Positions 1 to 12,518 are shown, counted from the stretch's first letter. The stretch: DNA of 64,000 nt from Reticulitermes speratus (GCA_021186555.1 JAJKFL010000004.1:38533351-38597350); one strand, 5' to 3'. Translations and numbers: made by a program. Notes: generated from the sequence alone by a model not told the origin.

Positions 1-1700
1 GAGTATGGAGCGTTGGTGGAATGATACTGACAGGGGAAAACTGAAGTACTGGGAGAGAAACATTATACAGCGTCGGTAGTAGATGTATGAATGAGTATGG
101 AGCATTGGTGGAATGATACTGACAGGGGAAAACTGAAGTACTGGGAGAAGAAACATTATACAGCGTGGGTGGTAGATGGATGAGTGAGTATGGAGCGTTG
201 GTGGAATGATACTGACAGGGGAAAACTGAAGTACTGGGAGAGAAACATTATACAGCGTGGGTGGTAGATGGTATGAGTGAGTATGGAGCGTTGGTGGAAT
301 GATACTGACAGGGGAAAACTGAATACTGGGAGAAAAACATTATACAGCGTCGGTAGTAGATGTATGAATGAGTATGGAGCATTGGTGGAATGATACTGAC
401 AGGGGAAACTGAAGTACTGGGAGAAAAACATTATACAGCGTCGGTGGTAGATGTATGAATGAGTATGAGCATTGGTGGAATGATACTGACAGGGAAAACT
501 GAAGTACTGGGAGAGAAAATTATACAGCGTGGGTGGTAGATGGATGAGTGAGTATGGAGCGTTGGTGGAATGATACTGACAGGGGAAAACTGAAGTACTG
601 GGAGAGAAACATTATACAGCGTCGGTAGTAGATGTATGAATGAGTATGGAGCGTTGGTGGAATGATACTGACAGGGGAAAATTGAAGTACTGGGAGAGAA
701 ACATTATACAGCGTGGGTGGTAGATGGATGAGTGAGTATGGAGCGTTGGTGGAATGATACTGACAGGGGAAAACTGAAATACTGGGAGAAAACATTATAC
801 AGCGTCGGTGGTAGATGAATGAATGAGTATGGAGCATTGGTGGAATGATACTGACAGGGGAAACTGAAGTAATGGGAGAAAAACATTATACAGCGTCGGT
901 GGTAGATGTATGAATGAGTATGGAGCATTGGTGGAATGATACTGACAGGGAAAACTGAAGTACTGGGAGAGAAACATTATACAGCGTCGGTGGTAGATGT
1001 ATGAATGAGTATGGAGCGTTGGTGGAATGATACTGACAGGGGAAAACTGAAGTACTGGGAGAGAAACATTATACAGCGTGGTGGTAGATGTATGATGAGT
1101 ATGGAGCATTGGTGGAATGATACTGAAGGGAAAACTGAAGTACTGGGAGAGAAACATTATACAGCGTCGGTGGTAGATGTATGATGAGTATGGAGCGTTG
1201 GTGGAATGATACTGACAGGGAAAACTGAAGTACTGGAGAGAGAAACATTATACAGCGTCGGTGGTAGATGGATGATGAGTATGGAGCATTGGTGGAATGA
1301 TACTGACAGGGGAAAACTGAAGTACTGGGAGAGAAACATTATACAGCGTCGGTGGTAGATGTATGAATGAGTATGGAGCGTTGGTGGAATGATACTGACA
1401 GGGGAAAACTGAAGTACTGGGAGAGAAACATTATACAGCGTGGTGGTAGATGTATGAATTAGTATGGAAAATTGGTGGAATAATACTGACAGAGGAAAAC
1501 TGAAATACTGGGAGAAAATCATTATACAGCGTCGGTGGTAGATGAATGAATGAGTATGGAGCTTGGTGGAATGATACTGACAGGGGAAACTGAAGTACTG
1601 GGAGAAAAACATTATACAGTGTTGGTGGTAGATGGACGAATGAGTATGGAGCATTGGTGGAATGATACTGACAGGGGAAACTGAAGTACTGGGAGAAAAA
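1..1700. repeat. 92-bp satellite array derived from SINE-E
   Basis: About 18.5 head-to-tail copies of a roughly 92-bp unit, running off the left edge of the window. Copies differ by single-base indels and a few substitutions. About 60 bp of the unit, around the phrase TGATACTGACAGGGGAAAAC, matches the body of SINE-E on the minus strand, as seen also at 57908-58035 and 42982-43150. The array ends directly in the rest of that SINE. Long open frames across it are repeat artefacts. Confidence 0.93.
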
Positions 1701-1812
1701 CCTGTCCAAATGCTACTTCGTCCACCACAAATCTCACTTGGACTGACCTGGCATTAAACGCGTACCTCCACGTCGCGAGGCCGGCAAATACCCTCATGAG
1801 CCATGTCACGGC
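1701..1812 (-). mobile_element. SINE-E head (tRNA-derived), minus strand
   Basis: Read on the minus strand this begins with a decayed tRNA-like head, then has the stretch ending GTGGTGGACGAAGTAGCATT and a GGACAGG, which aligns step by step with the SINE-E copy at 42982-43150. The tRNA part is diverged. It runs without a break into the 92-bp array, so the array is an expansion of this copy's 3' half. Confidence 0.7.
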
Positions 1813-4320
1813 TTGTGTTTACTATCACATGAACAACATCATGTCTTTATTCACCAAGATCGAAAATAAACGCCACGGGATGCTGAAGACTTAAAAAAAA
1901 AACTTTCAAAGAAATAATTCCGACAAGGTTATTGAAATTTCAATGAAACAAGGTAAATATAAGCAGTGTTGAATAACAGTCTTGCGGAAATGCCGCGTTT
2001 TAGAGGTACTGCATGGTTTGTAATCTAAGTATCTGGCGAGTCAAGCCTTCTTGTTTTACAGAACAGGATATCAGAAGAAGCCTGCATCGTCTGCTCATGG
2101 ATGGTTTGGTCCTTACAGATTAATCTCAACATAAAAGCTTTTGCTTCATCATACTCATCAATCCGATAGACACTTATCTGTACGGATCCTTGAGTATTCA
2201 CACGCTGTACCGTAACGCTTTCATCCACGTACATCAATACAGTTACTGTCGCGTTTCTGACGAAAATCCTCCGATTCCTTTCCGGGAACAGTTTTGAAAT
2301 ATCTATTACATTCTGTATCTCACTATACAGATTCACAAATAAACTAAAATCAACCCCCCCCCCATATTGGGCCCCCTTCACCCCGATACAGCGCCATCCT
2401 CACTTACCGCCCATGAAATTTCGTGAGAAAAAAAAATTCCGTATTATTCAAAATTCAATTTTAAATTTACCCTCGATATATCGCCACGAATTGCGGCAAC
2501 AAAGAGTGGCGCTATATCAGGGATCAACTTAACTTAAGGATAATTGTCTTAGGTAATATGACGTCATGTAATTTATTAGACAAGTAACCCTGAATATATA
2601 AGTGTCAAGTCCCATTAAATCGCATGTGCATGTCTACCAAACTACACGGTGGCAACATAATACAAATTATTTTGCAGAAGTCATCTTAGGCGTGGGTCAG
2701 CAAATTGTAGTGAATCCTTCAATATATGGTTTGAGGAAGATGGATCGGTAAGGAGACGATCCAGGTGGGGGTCATATGTCGCCTGAACACTGAGATCGCA
2801 AGTTCGATGCCCACTCCAGGCAGTCACGCCTTTATCTGCGTTGTCACATTTACACAGACTTTCCTTGCAAGGAAGCATACGGATTGGCCAAATGCAAATC
2901 ACGATCTTTCATTGATCGGCAGAAGATAAGAAATCAACCAGATATACTACGTTGGATCATCTTAAGTCTGCAGTGCTAAGATATCGCAGGTTTTAGAGAT
3001 TTCATTACGAAAATTACGTTAAGTTACCAGTTTCGACAAAAAGTACTGCGCTGTCGAAATAAAATTCATCCTTTCATCGAGAGATTTCCCTTCCAATTAC
3101 ATGGCATTATAAAACATGTTATGAGACTTGGAGTACTTATGACGGTCATTAAAAATTACAGTCCATTTGGGTGTGATACCGTTTAGTCTGGTAGATGTGT
3201 ACAGAAGATTCAGAGAAACTTACTGTCTCAAACACCGACAGCGTATATGTAGACATGATATACCCTGATAATGGAGGCAAAAAAACCTCTCCGAAACTTC
3301 GACAAACTTATACCAGACTACACGAAGTCACAATCATTCACAAGTCCGTAGCCTTGCAGTCACCATGTAACTGTGTAATCAGCGAGAAAGTTACCTAAAA
3401 AATGTGGCTATTTTCGAAAGACCTTTTAACATACATCGATCTGGCGTATACAAATGAAGCGCTAGTATTCGTTCTGTTTCACAAGTACGCTGTGCCGCCA
3501 TATTATTATGGATTTTAAGTAAATAAGTACAATTTTGTATAGTCTTCAATGATATAAAGTTAAAAAAAATACAAGTTTCGTGAAAATCAGCCGAATGTTC
3601 AAAATTTTAAAGTAGAATGAAAGCTCATGTAGAGCATAAAGAATAATTTCAGCTTTTTTCCCCAACCCCCCCCCCCACCCCAAAAAAAAATTTTTGGCTA
3701 TCGCTTCCCTCTTCAGAATTTAACATTCCAAAACTCTTAAGAAATTGTGGTACAAATTATGGAAGGAAGGAAATGGTGGATAAAGTACAGGGCATGAACT
3801 ACTTTTACTGGTAAAGGTGAAGGTTATAAAGGGACTAGAGGGGAAGGGTTGCATGAAATTCTGTAGAGTTAGGGTAGCATAACTTAGCGGTGATACATAC
3901 TTTAAGTCTGAAATTAATGTGCGAAGATAAGCGAAGATGAGTCAAGTTATTCTGAAAATAAGACAGTGCTGCTTTTGTTGTCGCGTTGGGATGACAGCAG
4001 AAATACAGAGTGCAGTTGCTGAAACATATTCCGTGGCGAATAATTTCACAACTTATAGGCAGATCATGCTTTGGCTTCAATAACATAAACACATACAAAT
4101 TAATACTAATTAAAATAATGAACAAATAAAAAGTTTTCTACCATTTGCAGCATTAAATTTTGCATCACAGTGAGTGTCAAACAGAAAATCCAAACCACGC
4201 ATCACTGTTACATGTTTATACTCCTATAGCTATATCAGTTGGCATTCATCACAGCTGCTGTGCATAATTAACTGTGCCAGTACAAAATCTGTAGTTTCAA
4301 CTGAAGTTCTATGATACATC
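1813..4320. other. unassigned region; one unrecognised ORF and a possible tRNA-like remnant
   Basis: No recognisable gene. A 118-codon open frame on the minus strand (2025-2381) has an ordinary residue mix (for example LYSEIQNVIDISKLFPERN) and is not made of repeats; I recognise no domain, and the splice-like signals around it are weak, so it may be chance or a worn pseudogene. At about 2735-2845 a plus-strand AAGTTCGATGCCCACTCC resembles a tRNA B box and may be an old SINE. A C-run followed by an A-run lies at 3665-3695. Confidence 0.3.
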
Positions 4321-6358
4321 TTAACCCTTTGAAGACGAAACGTAATCTATTTTATATAAGGACTCAGTCCGTACCGCGCAGTAAACACACTCCGTCTCAG
4401 TTATACAAACCAGTCAGTTAATGTTGTACAGTGAAATAATCGCTGTTTGTTCTGAGATCCACACAAAACACATAAATACAGTCCGTACCGCGCAGTAAAC
4501 ACACTCCGTCTCAGTTATACAAACCAGTCAGTTAATGTTGTACAGTAAATAATCGCTGTTTGTTCTGAGATCCACACAAAACACATAAATACAGTCCGTA
4601 CCGCGCAGTAAACACACTCCGTCTCAGTTATACAAACCAGTCAGTTAATGTTGTACAGTGAAATAATCGCTGTTTGTTCTGAGATCCACACAAAACACAT
4701 AAAAACAGTCCGTACCGCGCAGTAAACACACTCCGTCTCAGTTATACAAACCAGTCAGTTAATGCTGTACAGTGAAATAATCGCTGTTTGTTCTGAGATC
4801 CACACAAAACACATAAATTACAGTCCGTACCGCGCAGTAAACACACTCCGTCTCAGTTATACAAACCAGTCAGTTAATGTTGTACAGTGAAATAATCGCT
4901 GTTTGTTCTGAGATCCACACAAAACACATAAATACAGTCCGTACCGCGCAGTAAACACACTCCGTCTCAGTTATACAAACCAGTCAGTTAATGTTGTACA
5001 GTGAAATAATCGCTGTTTGTTCTGAGATCCACACAAAACACATAAATACAGTCCGTACCGCGCAGTAAACACACTCCGTCCAGTTATACAAACCAGTCAG
5101 TTAATGTTGTACAGTGAAATAATCGCTGTTTGTTCTGAGATCCACACAAAACACATAAATACAGTCCGTACCGCGCAGTAAACACACTCCGTCTCAGTTA
5201 TACAAACCAGTCAGTTAATGTTGTACAGTGAAATAATCGCTGTTTGTTCTGAGATCCACACAAAACACATAAATACAGTCCGTACCGCGCAGTAAACACA
5301 CTCCGTCTCAGTTATACAAACCAGTCAGTTAATGTTGTACAGTGAAATAATCGCTGTTTGTTCTGAGATCCACACAAAACACATAAATACAGTCCGTACC
5401 GCGCAGTAAACACACTCCGTCTCAGTTATACAAACCAGTCAGTTAATGTTGTACAGTGAAATAATCGCTGTTTGTTCTGAGATCCACACAAAACACATAA
5501 ATACAGTCCGTACCGCGCAGTAAACACACTCCGTCTCAGTTATACAAACCAGTCAGTTAATGCTGTACAGTGAAATAATCGCTGTTTGTTCTGAGATCCA
5601 CACAAAACACATAAATACAGTCCGTACCGCGCAGTAAACACACTCCGTCTCAGTTATACAAACCAGTCAGTTAATGTTGTACAGTGAAATAATCGCTGTT
5701 TGTTCTGAGATCCACACAAAACACATAAATACAGTCCGTACCGCGCGCAGTAAACACACTCCGTCTCAGTTATACAAACCAGTCAGTTAATGTTGTACAG
5801 TGAAATAATCGCTGTTTGTTCTGAGATCCACACAAAACACATAAATACAGTCCGTACCGCGCAGTAAACACACTCCGTCCAGTTATACAAACCAGTCAGT
5901 TAAGTTGTACAGTGAAATAATCGCTGTTTGTTCTGAGATCCACACAAAACACATAAATACAGTCCGTACCGCGCAGTAAACACACTCGTCTCAGTTATAC
6001 AAACCAGTCAGTTAATGTTGTACAGTGAAATAATCGCTGTTTGTTCTGAGATCCACACAAAACACATAAATACAGTCCGTACCGCGCAGTAAACACACTC
6101 CGTCTCAGTTATACAAACCAGTCAGTTAATGTTGTACAGTGAAATAATCGCTGTTTGTTCTGAGATCCACACAAAACACATAAATACAGTCCGTACCGCG
6201 CAGTAAACACACTCCGTCTCAGTTATACAAACCAGTCAGTTAATGCTGTACAGTGAAATAATCGCTGTTTGTTCTGAGATCCACACAAAACACATAAATA
6301 CAGTACGTACCGCGCAGTAAACACACTCCGTCTCAGTTATACAAACCAGTCAGTTAAT
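4321..6358 (+). mobile_element. piggyBac-like non-autonomous element (PB copy 1), 3' end missing
   Basis: The left end reads TTAACCCTTTGAAGACGAAA, close to the left ends of PB copies 2 and 4. TTAA is the piggyBac target site and CCC termini are typical of that superfamily. The inside is almost entirely the 114-bp array. The array stops abruptly at 6358 and no right terminus of the GGCTTTAAAGG kind follows, so this copy looks truncated. No transposase remains. Confidence 0.6.
4365..6358 (+). repeat. 114-bp minisatellite, about 17.5 units
   Basis: The unit begins CAGTCCGTACCGCGCAGTAA and ends CACATAAATA; starts at 4365 and 4479 give the 114-bp period. Units are more than 95 percent alike by eye, with scattered single-base changes (TGTTGTAC or TGCTGTAC) and a 2-bp CG insertion near 5745. 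The same unit fills three other PB elements in the window. Confidence 0.96.
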
Positions 6359-7492
6359 ATTTAACGCCAATTTTTAAGAAATTCGTGGTCAACCGAAATT
6401 GTGTGGAAATCTCCTATAATTACGTAATTATATCCAAATCGGATAGAAATGTAAGAAAATGAGTGGGGGAAAAAATTCCATTGACGCGTTTTATAAAGAG
6501 TGGTTTCGAGCGAAGCGACGTTCACAAAAACCACACTTGCTCGCCGACATTGTGTGGAGATCTGCTATACCGAATTTCACCCAAACCATTCAAAAAGTAT
6601 AGAAACTGTGGATATAAACCCATCGGCGCCCTTCGTATATGTCACTGGGCTTACTTTCACAAGTCACGAATGTTTTACAACATTTTGTAAATAATTCCTT
6701 TACTGAATTAAAAAAAAAATCCTACAAAAGGTTTAGTCGCTGATACTGTCGGACGAACGGTCGAACGGACGAACGGCGTCTCCAAAATAAGGCGTTCATT
6801 TTTTACATGGTAAAGAATGCCTAAAACGACTGTTAAGATATAGCATCAAAACAGGTTATACCAGAATAGTGGCAGAAAAGTTTGTCAGGTTATTGAATAG
6901 GTGACTACTTGTGTCAGCAGTGTAAAACTGAAAAATTAGATCAGCTGCCTTCTGATATTTTGACGCAGTGCAGTCTGGTAGCTAAATTAACAAGTTACTA
7001 ATTCCGCGAACTGTTCAGAACTCTGTTCTCATATTCTGTAGACCAATTCAAATACAAGATTCAGAAATGAACAGCGTGTTTAAGATTACACACTTCGTGA
7101 GCCAGTTTGGTCTTTTCAAATGCGCCACGTGTATCCATCTTATGCCCTTAAGATTGACGTTGCTGGCTTCTCCCAATCATCGTTCATCTACCAAATTATA
7201 CGGCGTCACATCACATATCACAGCAAACTCTATAGTAACTGCTGTCAGCACCCAAACCTGCTGTATGTAGCAAATAATCTGATGTCACATTCAAAGACCC
7301 CAGTTCTACAAACACAATACATCTACATGTTTCGGCACGGTTCCCAGAATAAAGAGCGAATACTTTCCTAAACAGCCTTAACAGATTAATATTTGAAAAC
7401 GGAAGGCAGTGTACTTTCTGTGAGGTACAAATTTCAGTTTTAAATAGCATCCAGATACACTTCAGGCTTAAAGTGGCTAATGCGTGTTAATA
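6359..7492. other. unassigned region
   Basis: I see no gene or known element. It holds short AT-rich stretches, a small cluster of GGACGAACGG-type repeats at about 6750-6778, and short open frames without recognisable domains. Confidence 0.4.
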
Positions 7493-7575
7493 TACAGGGT
7501 ATACACAAAAGAATGGTGCGGTTTTAAATAGTTTCACTATTGAAAACCGCACCATTATTTTGTGTATGCCCTGTA
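7493..7575. mobile_element. MITE-82 hairpin (copy 1)
   Basis: An almost complete palindrome bounded by TA: left arm TACAGGGTATACACAAAAGA, loop around TAGTTTCACTA, right arm ending GTGTATGCCCTGTA. It has the same arms as the 398-bp Tc1/mariner derivative at 32901-33298, so it is read as a minimal two-terminal-repeat derivative of that family. Confidence 0.88.
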
Positions 7576-7682
7576 TATATTGTTTCAACAGAACACAATA
7601 TTTACCCTGGAGGAGGGGTGGATAATTATTCTGGCGAACCGATCAGCTGTTAGAAGGGCTGCATAACTTTGTAGACGCATAC

Positions 7683-8163
7683 GTAAAGGTGAAGGGGAAA
7701 GTAAAGTTATTCCTGTGCACATGAAGGCGTATGGAGGAGTGGAGGTATACCTAACTCTTTATTAACCTCGGCCTTAGATGTCGGTGGTCAGCTTCACGAT
7801 ACGGCCGTTTTATCCCTGGGGAAACAGTCCCCTCTACCTATTAAATAGTGGGTCGGGTGGGCCCCACAGGCGTTCCGAAAGTTTTGAGAAAGAAAAAAAA
7901 TTTATTTTCTCTGGAGGAGTGGAGGTATACCTAACTCTTTATTAACCTCGGCCTTAGATGTCGGTGAACAGCTTCACGATACGGCCGTTTTATCCCTGGG
8001 GAAACAGTCCCCTCTACCTATTAAATAGTGGGTCGTGTGGGCCCCATAGGCGTTCCGAAAATTTTGGAAAAAATAAAAATTTATTTCCTCTGCCTGCAAT
8101 CGAACCACAATCCCTCGGTTGTCTAGCCCTAAGCCTGGTAAGTATAGTGACCACGTTACCTCG
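7683..8163 (-). mobile_element. SINE-A with an internal 180-bp tandem duplication
   Basis: Minus-strand SINE-A. The tRNA-like head is at the high-coordinate end (B-box-like GGTTCGATTGCAGG on the minus strand), followed by the GGGCCCAC landmark and the CTCCTCC 3' part. The body occurs twice: GGAGGAGTGGAGGTATACC recurs exactly 180 bp apart (from 7733 and 7913), and the following 170 bp are nearly identical. The duplication is younger than the family because the two copies differ little from each other. Confidence 0.8.
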
Positions 8164-8379
8164 TGTCTATCGTTGATGATGTAAAACTGTATATTTTCAG
8201 TCAAGTGTTTCCATTTAAATATAGATTAAATTAAGGGTACACACAACTAGTAGAAGTTAAAAATGCCTAAACTCAAAAGAACAAAATGTACGGTGTCAAA
8301 AGGTTTTATGTGTTAACCTTACTCTAACCTTAAGATGACTGAACTTATAATTATAACGGTACAAACTTTTCAGACTAAA

Positions 8380-8545
8380 GCGCCCACGCTGGGTCACGGC
8401 CCATACTCCTATTCAATGGGTACCGGAATCTCTCTCCCGGGACAAAAGCGGCCAGGGCGTTAAGCTTACTATTCACTCTTATCTAATTCCCAGACTACGA
8501 ATGAGTGGAGTTATACCTCTAGTCCCCAATTTGCTTTCATGACAC
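8380..8545 (+). mobile_element. SINE-A body, 5' truncated
   Basis: Contains the family landmarks in order: CAATGGGTACCGG, CTCTCCCGGGA, AAAGCGGCCAGGGCG, then GAGTGGAGTTATACCTCTAG. The tRNA head is missing. Confidence 0.75.
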
Positions 8546-9175
8546 AAACACTGACAATTTTTCAGCACGCACATACAAGACATATTTCTAGCATATTTTC
8601 TTTGCAGTTTTGACGTGTCGACCCGATGAACGTCAGCCTTGACCAGGGCCACTGCTCCCCCGCACCTCACCCCACACCCCTATCCTAGACCAGATTGCCC
8701 TACATTCTCTTCTTTTCATCAACCTCTTCAGAGGACAGGAGTCGATATTGGTTTTTCAATTATTCGGTAACCATTGGAAGGGTGGCAGACTGTCAGCGGG
8801 GGGGTTGAAGAAAGAAACCGGAGATTTCAAGAGAACAGTTTTATGAAGAAAGACTTTTAAAGTGTGTAATTTCGGTTTAATGAGAAAAATATTTTTGAAA
8901 AAATTCTAGTTACAACTTGACCTCTTTATACAAAGATTTCGTCACCACATGCCAAATAATTTGTTCAGAGTTAACAGACGATTTAAATAAAATTGCAAGG
9001 AAGAGTTGTTTGTTAGTCTCTCCCGGAGAGCAGAACAGCACGATGGTTATGCTTCCGGAACGAATTCTGAATGCATGCGATTGGTAACCGTCTATAACAA
9101 ACTGTTCTGGGCCGCTTCCACAAAAGCTTTTAAAGCCAGTGGTCTGATATTAATGCTGTACATTCTAGCAAAGCA
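8546..9175. other. unassigned region
   Basis: No gene or repeat recognised. Short open frames only. Confidence 0.4.
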
Positions 9176-9474
9176 AAAAGCAACCCCATTAGAGGCCTGG
9201 ACAGACTTTTAGGGTCCCAGGAGGTTGAGGCTCCCAGATTTTTAAACAATCGGCACATGAAGGTGGTAAGGTTTCCAGCCCTACTCACCGGCCGCCTTTA
9301 CCCCCAGGAAAGATTGCTGGTACTCATTTCTGTTAGAGGCTGAGTCGACCCCAGGGCCATAGTGCGGCAGAAAGGATTATGTCAATGAAAAATTGTAATG
9401 ACATCATCGGGAATCGAACCCGCGACATTCCGGTTTGTAGCGCAGTGCCTCAACCAAATGCGCAACCGCGTGTC
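9176..9474 (-). mobile_element. SINE-B (minus strand), near full length
   Basis: The tRNA-like head at the right end contains, on the minus strand, GCGGGTTCGATTCCC (B box) and GGTTGAGGCACTGCGCTACA. The body, AACAGAAATGAGTACCAG and GGGGGTAAAGGCGGCCGG, matches the plus-strand copies at 48979 and 52186. The 3' end matches their CAGGCCT...GGGGTTGC tail. Confidence 0.85.
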
Positions 9475-9818
9475 CGCTGTACATTCTAAGGCCACACTAA
9501 AGTCATATTTCAATTTACCTACGATCAATAATAACAATATGGCGTATACGCGAAGTTTTAAGACAAAAGTAATAGTACAGGTACTGACTTTTAAGAGTCC
9601 TAAAATTACATTTGTTAAGCGCTATTCGAAAAATAAGCAAATTAAGTTAACGACATTTTTTGTAAAATATAAAATTGCATCAACCTTGCAAATGTTACAT
9701 TTATTTAATTTTATGGCAGTTTCATGAACTACTGGCACTAGACATATGAAACGTGTTGCAGGGATAGGCTGTAAACTTAACTGAAAATCGCATACGTAAA
9801 GCTTTTCAATTTTCAATA

Positions 9819-9900
9819 TAAAGGGCATACACAAAAGAATGGTGCGGTTTTAATAGTGAACACTATTAAAACCGCACCATTCTTTTGTGTATACCCTGTA
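9819..9900. mobile_element. MITE-82 hairpin (copy 2)
   Basis: 82-bp palindrome bounded by TA, arms joined at TAGTGAACACTA. The centre is identical to that of copy 3 at 19819-19900. The left end has AAGGG in place of CAGGG. Confidence 0.9.
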
Positions 9901-10526
9901 GAAATATGGCGTGCATGCGATAAAATAAAACTGGATCCAACAAATATAACACAGATATGTATAATTAATTTAAGTAAAAAGTTATTTATAATAACAATAA
10001 TTCTGTAGCACTACGAGCTGTGAATCTGAGCTGTAACAAATTAAACTTTATGAGATTCTCGGAAATTCTTGTATTATGAAACAATTTGCAAGCGTAATTT
10101 GTTAGAAAACAAAATACTTACTGAAGTAACTTCATTCCTTTAAGATCCAATATACAGTGCCCAATTTATGAATTCGAGTTGGCACGCAGGGAGGGTTATC
10201 AAATATGTACAGGAGTATGCAAGCTATTGAAATCGACCGAACATTCTATAGAAGAGATATAGCAACCACCCCTCCTTACAACCCTCTCCTGAATACCCCC
10301 GCATCATTCTTCAATCATCTCTCAGCTCACAAATACATCACAGTTCACCCTCTCCTCAAGTTCATCCCTCCCGTTTTCATATTTTATCTCGTTTGGGGTT
10401 TGAAACTAGGTGTCGTCATTTCCCGAGGGGGTAGAAAGTAAAAAAGAGGTTAAGAGGAAGGTTTGGGGTGTAATCTCGGCTTTAAAAGAGCCTTGGGGGA
10501 TAAAGCGTGAGATTATAAGCAGAGTA
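9901..10526. other. unassigned region
   Basis: AT-rich DNA with no recognised gene. A 78-codon open frame at 10205-10441 has low-information composition and no domain that I know. Confidence 0.4.
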
Positions 10527-10894
10527 TATACAGTTAGCAGTACGTGTGTCAGGAATGTATACAGTTAGCAGTACGTGTGTCAGGAATGTATACAGTTAGC
10601 AGTACGTGTGTCAGGAATGTATACAGTTAGCAGTACGTGTGTCAGGAATGTATACAGTTAGCAGTACGTGTGTCAGGAATGTATACAGTTAGCAGTACGT
10701 GTGTCAGGAATGTATACAGTTAGCAGTACGTGTGTCAGGAATGTATACAGTTAGCAGTACGTGTGTCAGGAATGTATACAGTTAGCAGTACGTGTGTCAG
10801 GAATGTAGTACAGTTAGCAGTACGTGTGTCAGGAATGTATACAGTTAGCAGTACGTGTGTCAGGAATGTATACAGTTAGCAGTACGTGTGCCAG
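10527..10894 (+). repeat. 31-bp minisatellite, about 11 units
   Basis: The unit is TATACAGTTAGCAGTACGTG followed by TGTCAGGAATG. Copies are almost identical; one (near 10806) has an extra G. It passes directly into the 41-bp form of the same unit. Confidence 0.95.
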
Positions 10895-12518
10895 TGTAAG
10901 CTACAGCCTGGAATGTATAGAGTTAGCAGTACCTGTGTAAGCCACAGCCTGGAATGTATAGAGTTAGCAGTACCTGTGTAAGCTACAGCCTGGAATGTAT
11001 AGAGTTAGCAGTACCTGTGTAAGCCACAGCCTGGAATGTATAGAGTTAGCAGTACCTGTGTAAGCCACAGCCTGGAATGTATAGAGTTAGCAGTACCTGT
11101 GTAAGCCACAGCCATGGAATGTATAGAGTTAGCAGTACCTGTGTAAGCCACAGCCAGGAATGTATACAGTTAGCAGTACCTGTGTAAGCCACAGCCAGGA
11201 ATGTATACAGTTAGCAGTACCTGTGTAAGTCACAGCCAGGAATGTATACAGTTAGCAGTACCTGTGTAAGCTACAGACAGGAATGTATAAAAGTTAGCAG
11301 TACCTGTGTAAGCCACAGCCTGGAATGTATACAGTTAGCAGTACCTGTGTAAGCCACAGCCTGGAATGTATACAGTTAGCAGTACCTGTGTAAGCCACAG
11401 CCAGGAATGTATACAGTTAGCAGTACCTGTGTAAGCCACAGCCAGGAATGTATACAGTTAGCAGTACCTGTGTAAGTCACAGCCTGGAATGTATACAGTT
11501 AGCAGTACCTGTGTAAGCTACAGACAGGAATGTATAAAGTTAGCAGTACCTGTGTAAGCCACAGCCTGGAATGTATACAGTTAGCAGTACCTGTGTAAGC
11601 CACAGCCTGGAATGTATACAGTTAGCAGTACCTGTGTAAGCCACAGCCAGGAATGTATACAGTTAGCAGTACCTGTGTAAGCTACAGCCAGGAATGTATA
11701 CAGTTAGCAGTACCTGTGTAAGCTACAGCCAGGAATGTATACAGTTAGCAGTACCTGTGTAAGCTACAGCCTGGAATGTATACAGTTAGCAGTACCTGTG
11801 TAAGCTACAGCCTGGAATGTATACAGTTAGCAGTACCTGTGTAAGCTACAGCCTGGAATGTATACAGTTAGCAGTACCTGTGTAAGCTACAGCCTGGAAT
11901 GTATACAGTTAGCAGTACCTGTGTAAGCTACAGCCAGGAATGTATACAGTTAGCAGTACCTGTGTAAGCTACAGCCTGGAATGTATACAGTTAGCAGTAC
12001 CTGTGTAAGCTACAGCCTGGAATGTATACAGTTAGCAGTACCTGTGTAAGCCACAGCCAGGAATGTATACAGTTAGCAGTACCTGTGTAAGCTACAGCCA
12101 GGAATGTATACAGTTAGCAGTACCTGTGTAAGCTACAGCCTGGAATGTATACAGTTAGCAGTACCTGTGTAAGCTACAGACAGGAATGTATACAGTTAGC
12201 AGTACCTGTGTAAGCTACAGACAGGAATGTATACAGTTAGCAGTACCTGTGTAAGCTACAGCCAGGAATGTATACAGTTAGCAGTACCTGTGTAAGCTAC
12301 AGCCAGGAATGTATACAGTTAGCAGTACCTGTGTAAGCTACAGCCAGGAATGTATACAGTTAGCAGTACCTGTGTAAGCTACAGCCAGGAATGTATACAG
12401 TTAGCAGTACCTGTGTAAGCTACAGCCAGGAATGTATACAGTTAGCAGTACCTGTGTAAGCTACAGCCAGGAATGTATACAGTTAGCAGTACCTGTGTAA
12501 GCTACAGCCTGGAATGTA
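10895..12518 (+). repeat. 41-bp minisatellite, about 39 units, related to the 31-bp array
   Basis: The unit shares TTAGCAGTAC and GGAATGTATA with the 31-bp array but has CTGTGTAAGCTACAGCC in the middle, lengthening it by 10 bp. Variants (GCCACAGCC, GCTACAGAC, GTCACAGCC, TATAGAG for TATACAG) occur in runs and in recurring order, which suggests multi-unit duplications. The first seven or so units carry TATAGAG, the rest TATACAG. Confidence 0.95.

Noticed and set aside
156-1654. Several minus-strand frames with QYFSFPCQYHSTNAPYS-type repeats
   Set aside because: Translations of the 92-bp SINE-derived array, broken by single-base indels between units.
10205-10441. 78-codon plus-strand frame
   Set aside because: Low-information sequence with no family resemblance; a chance frame is the simplest reading.
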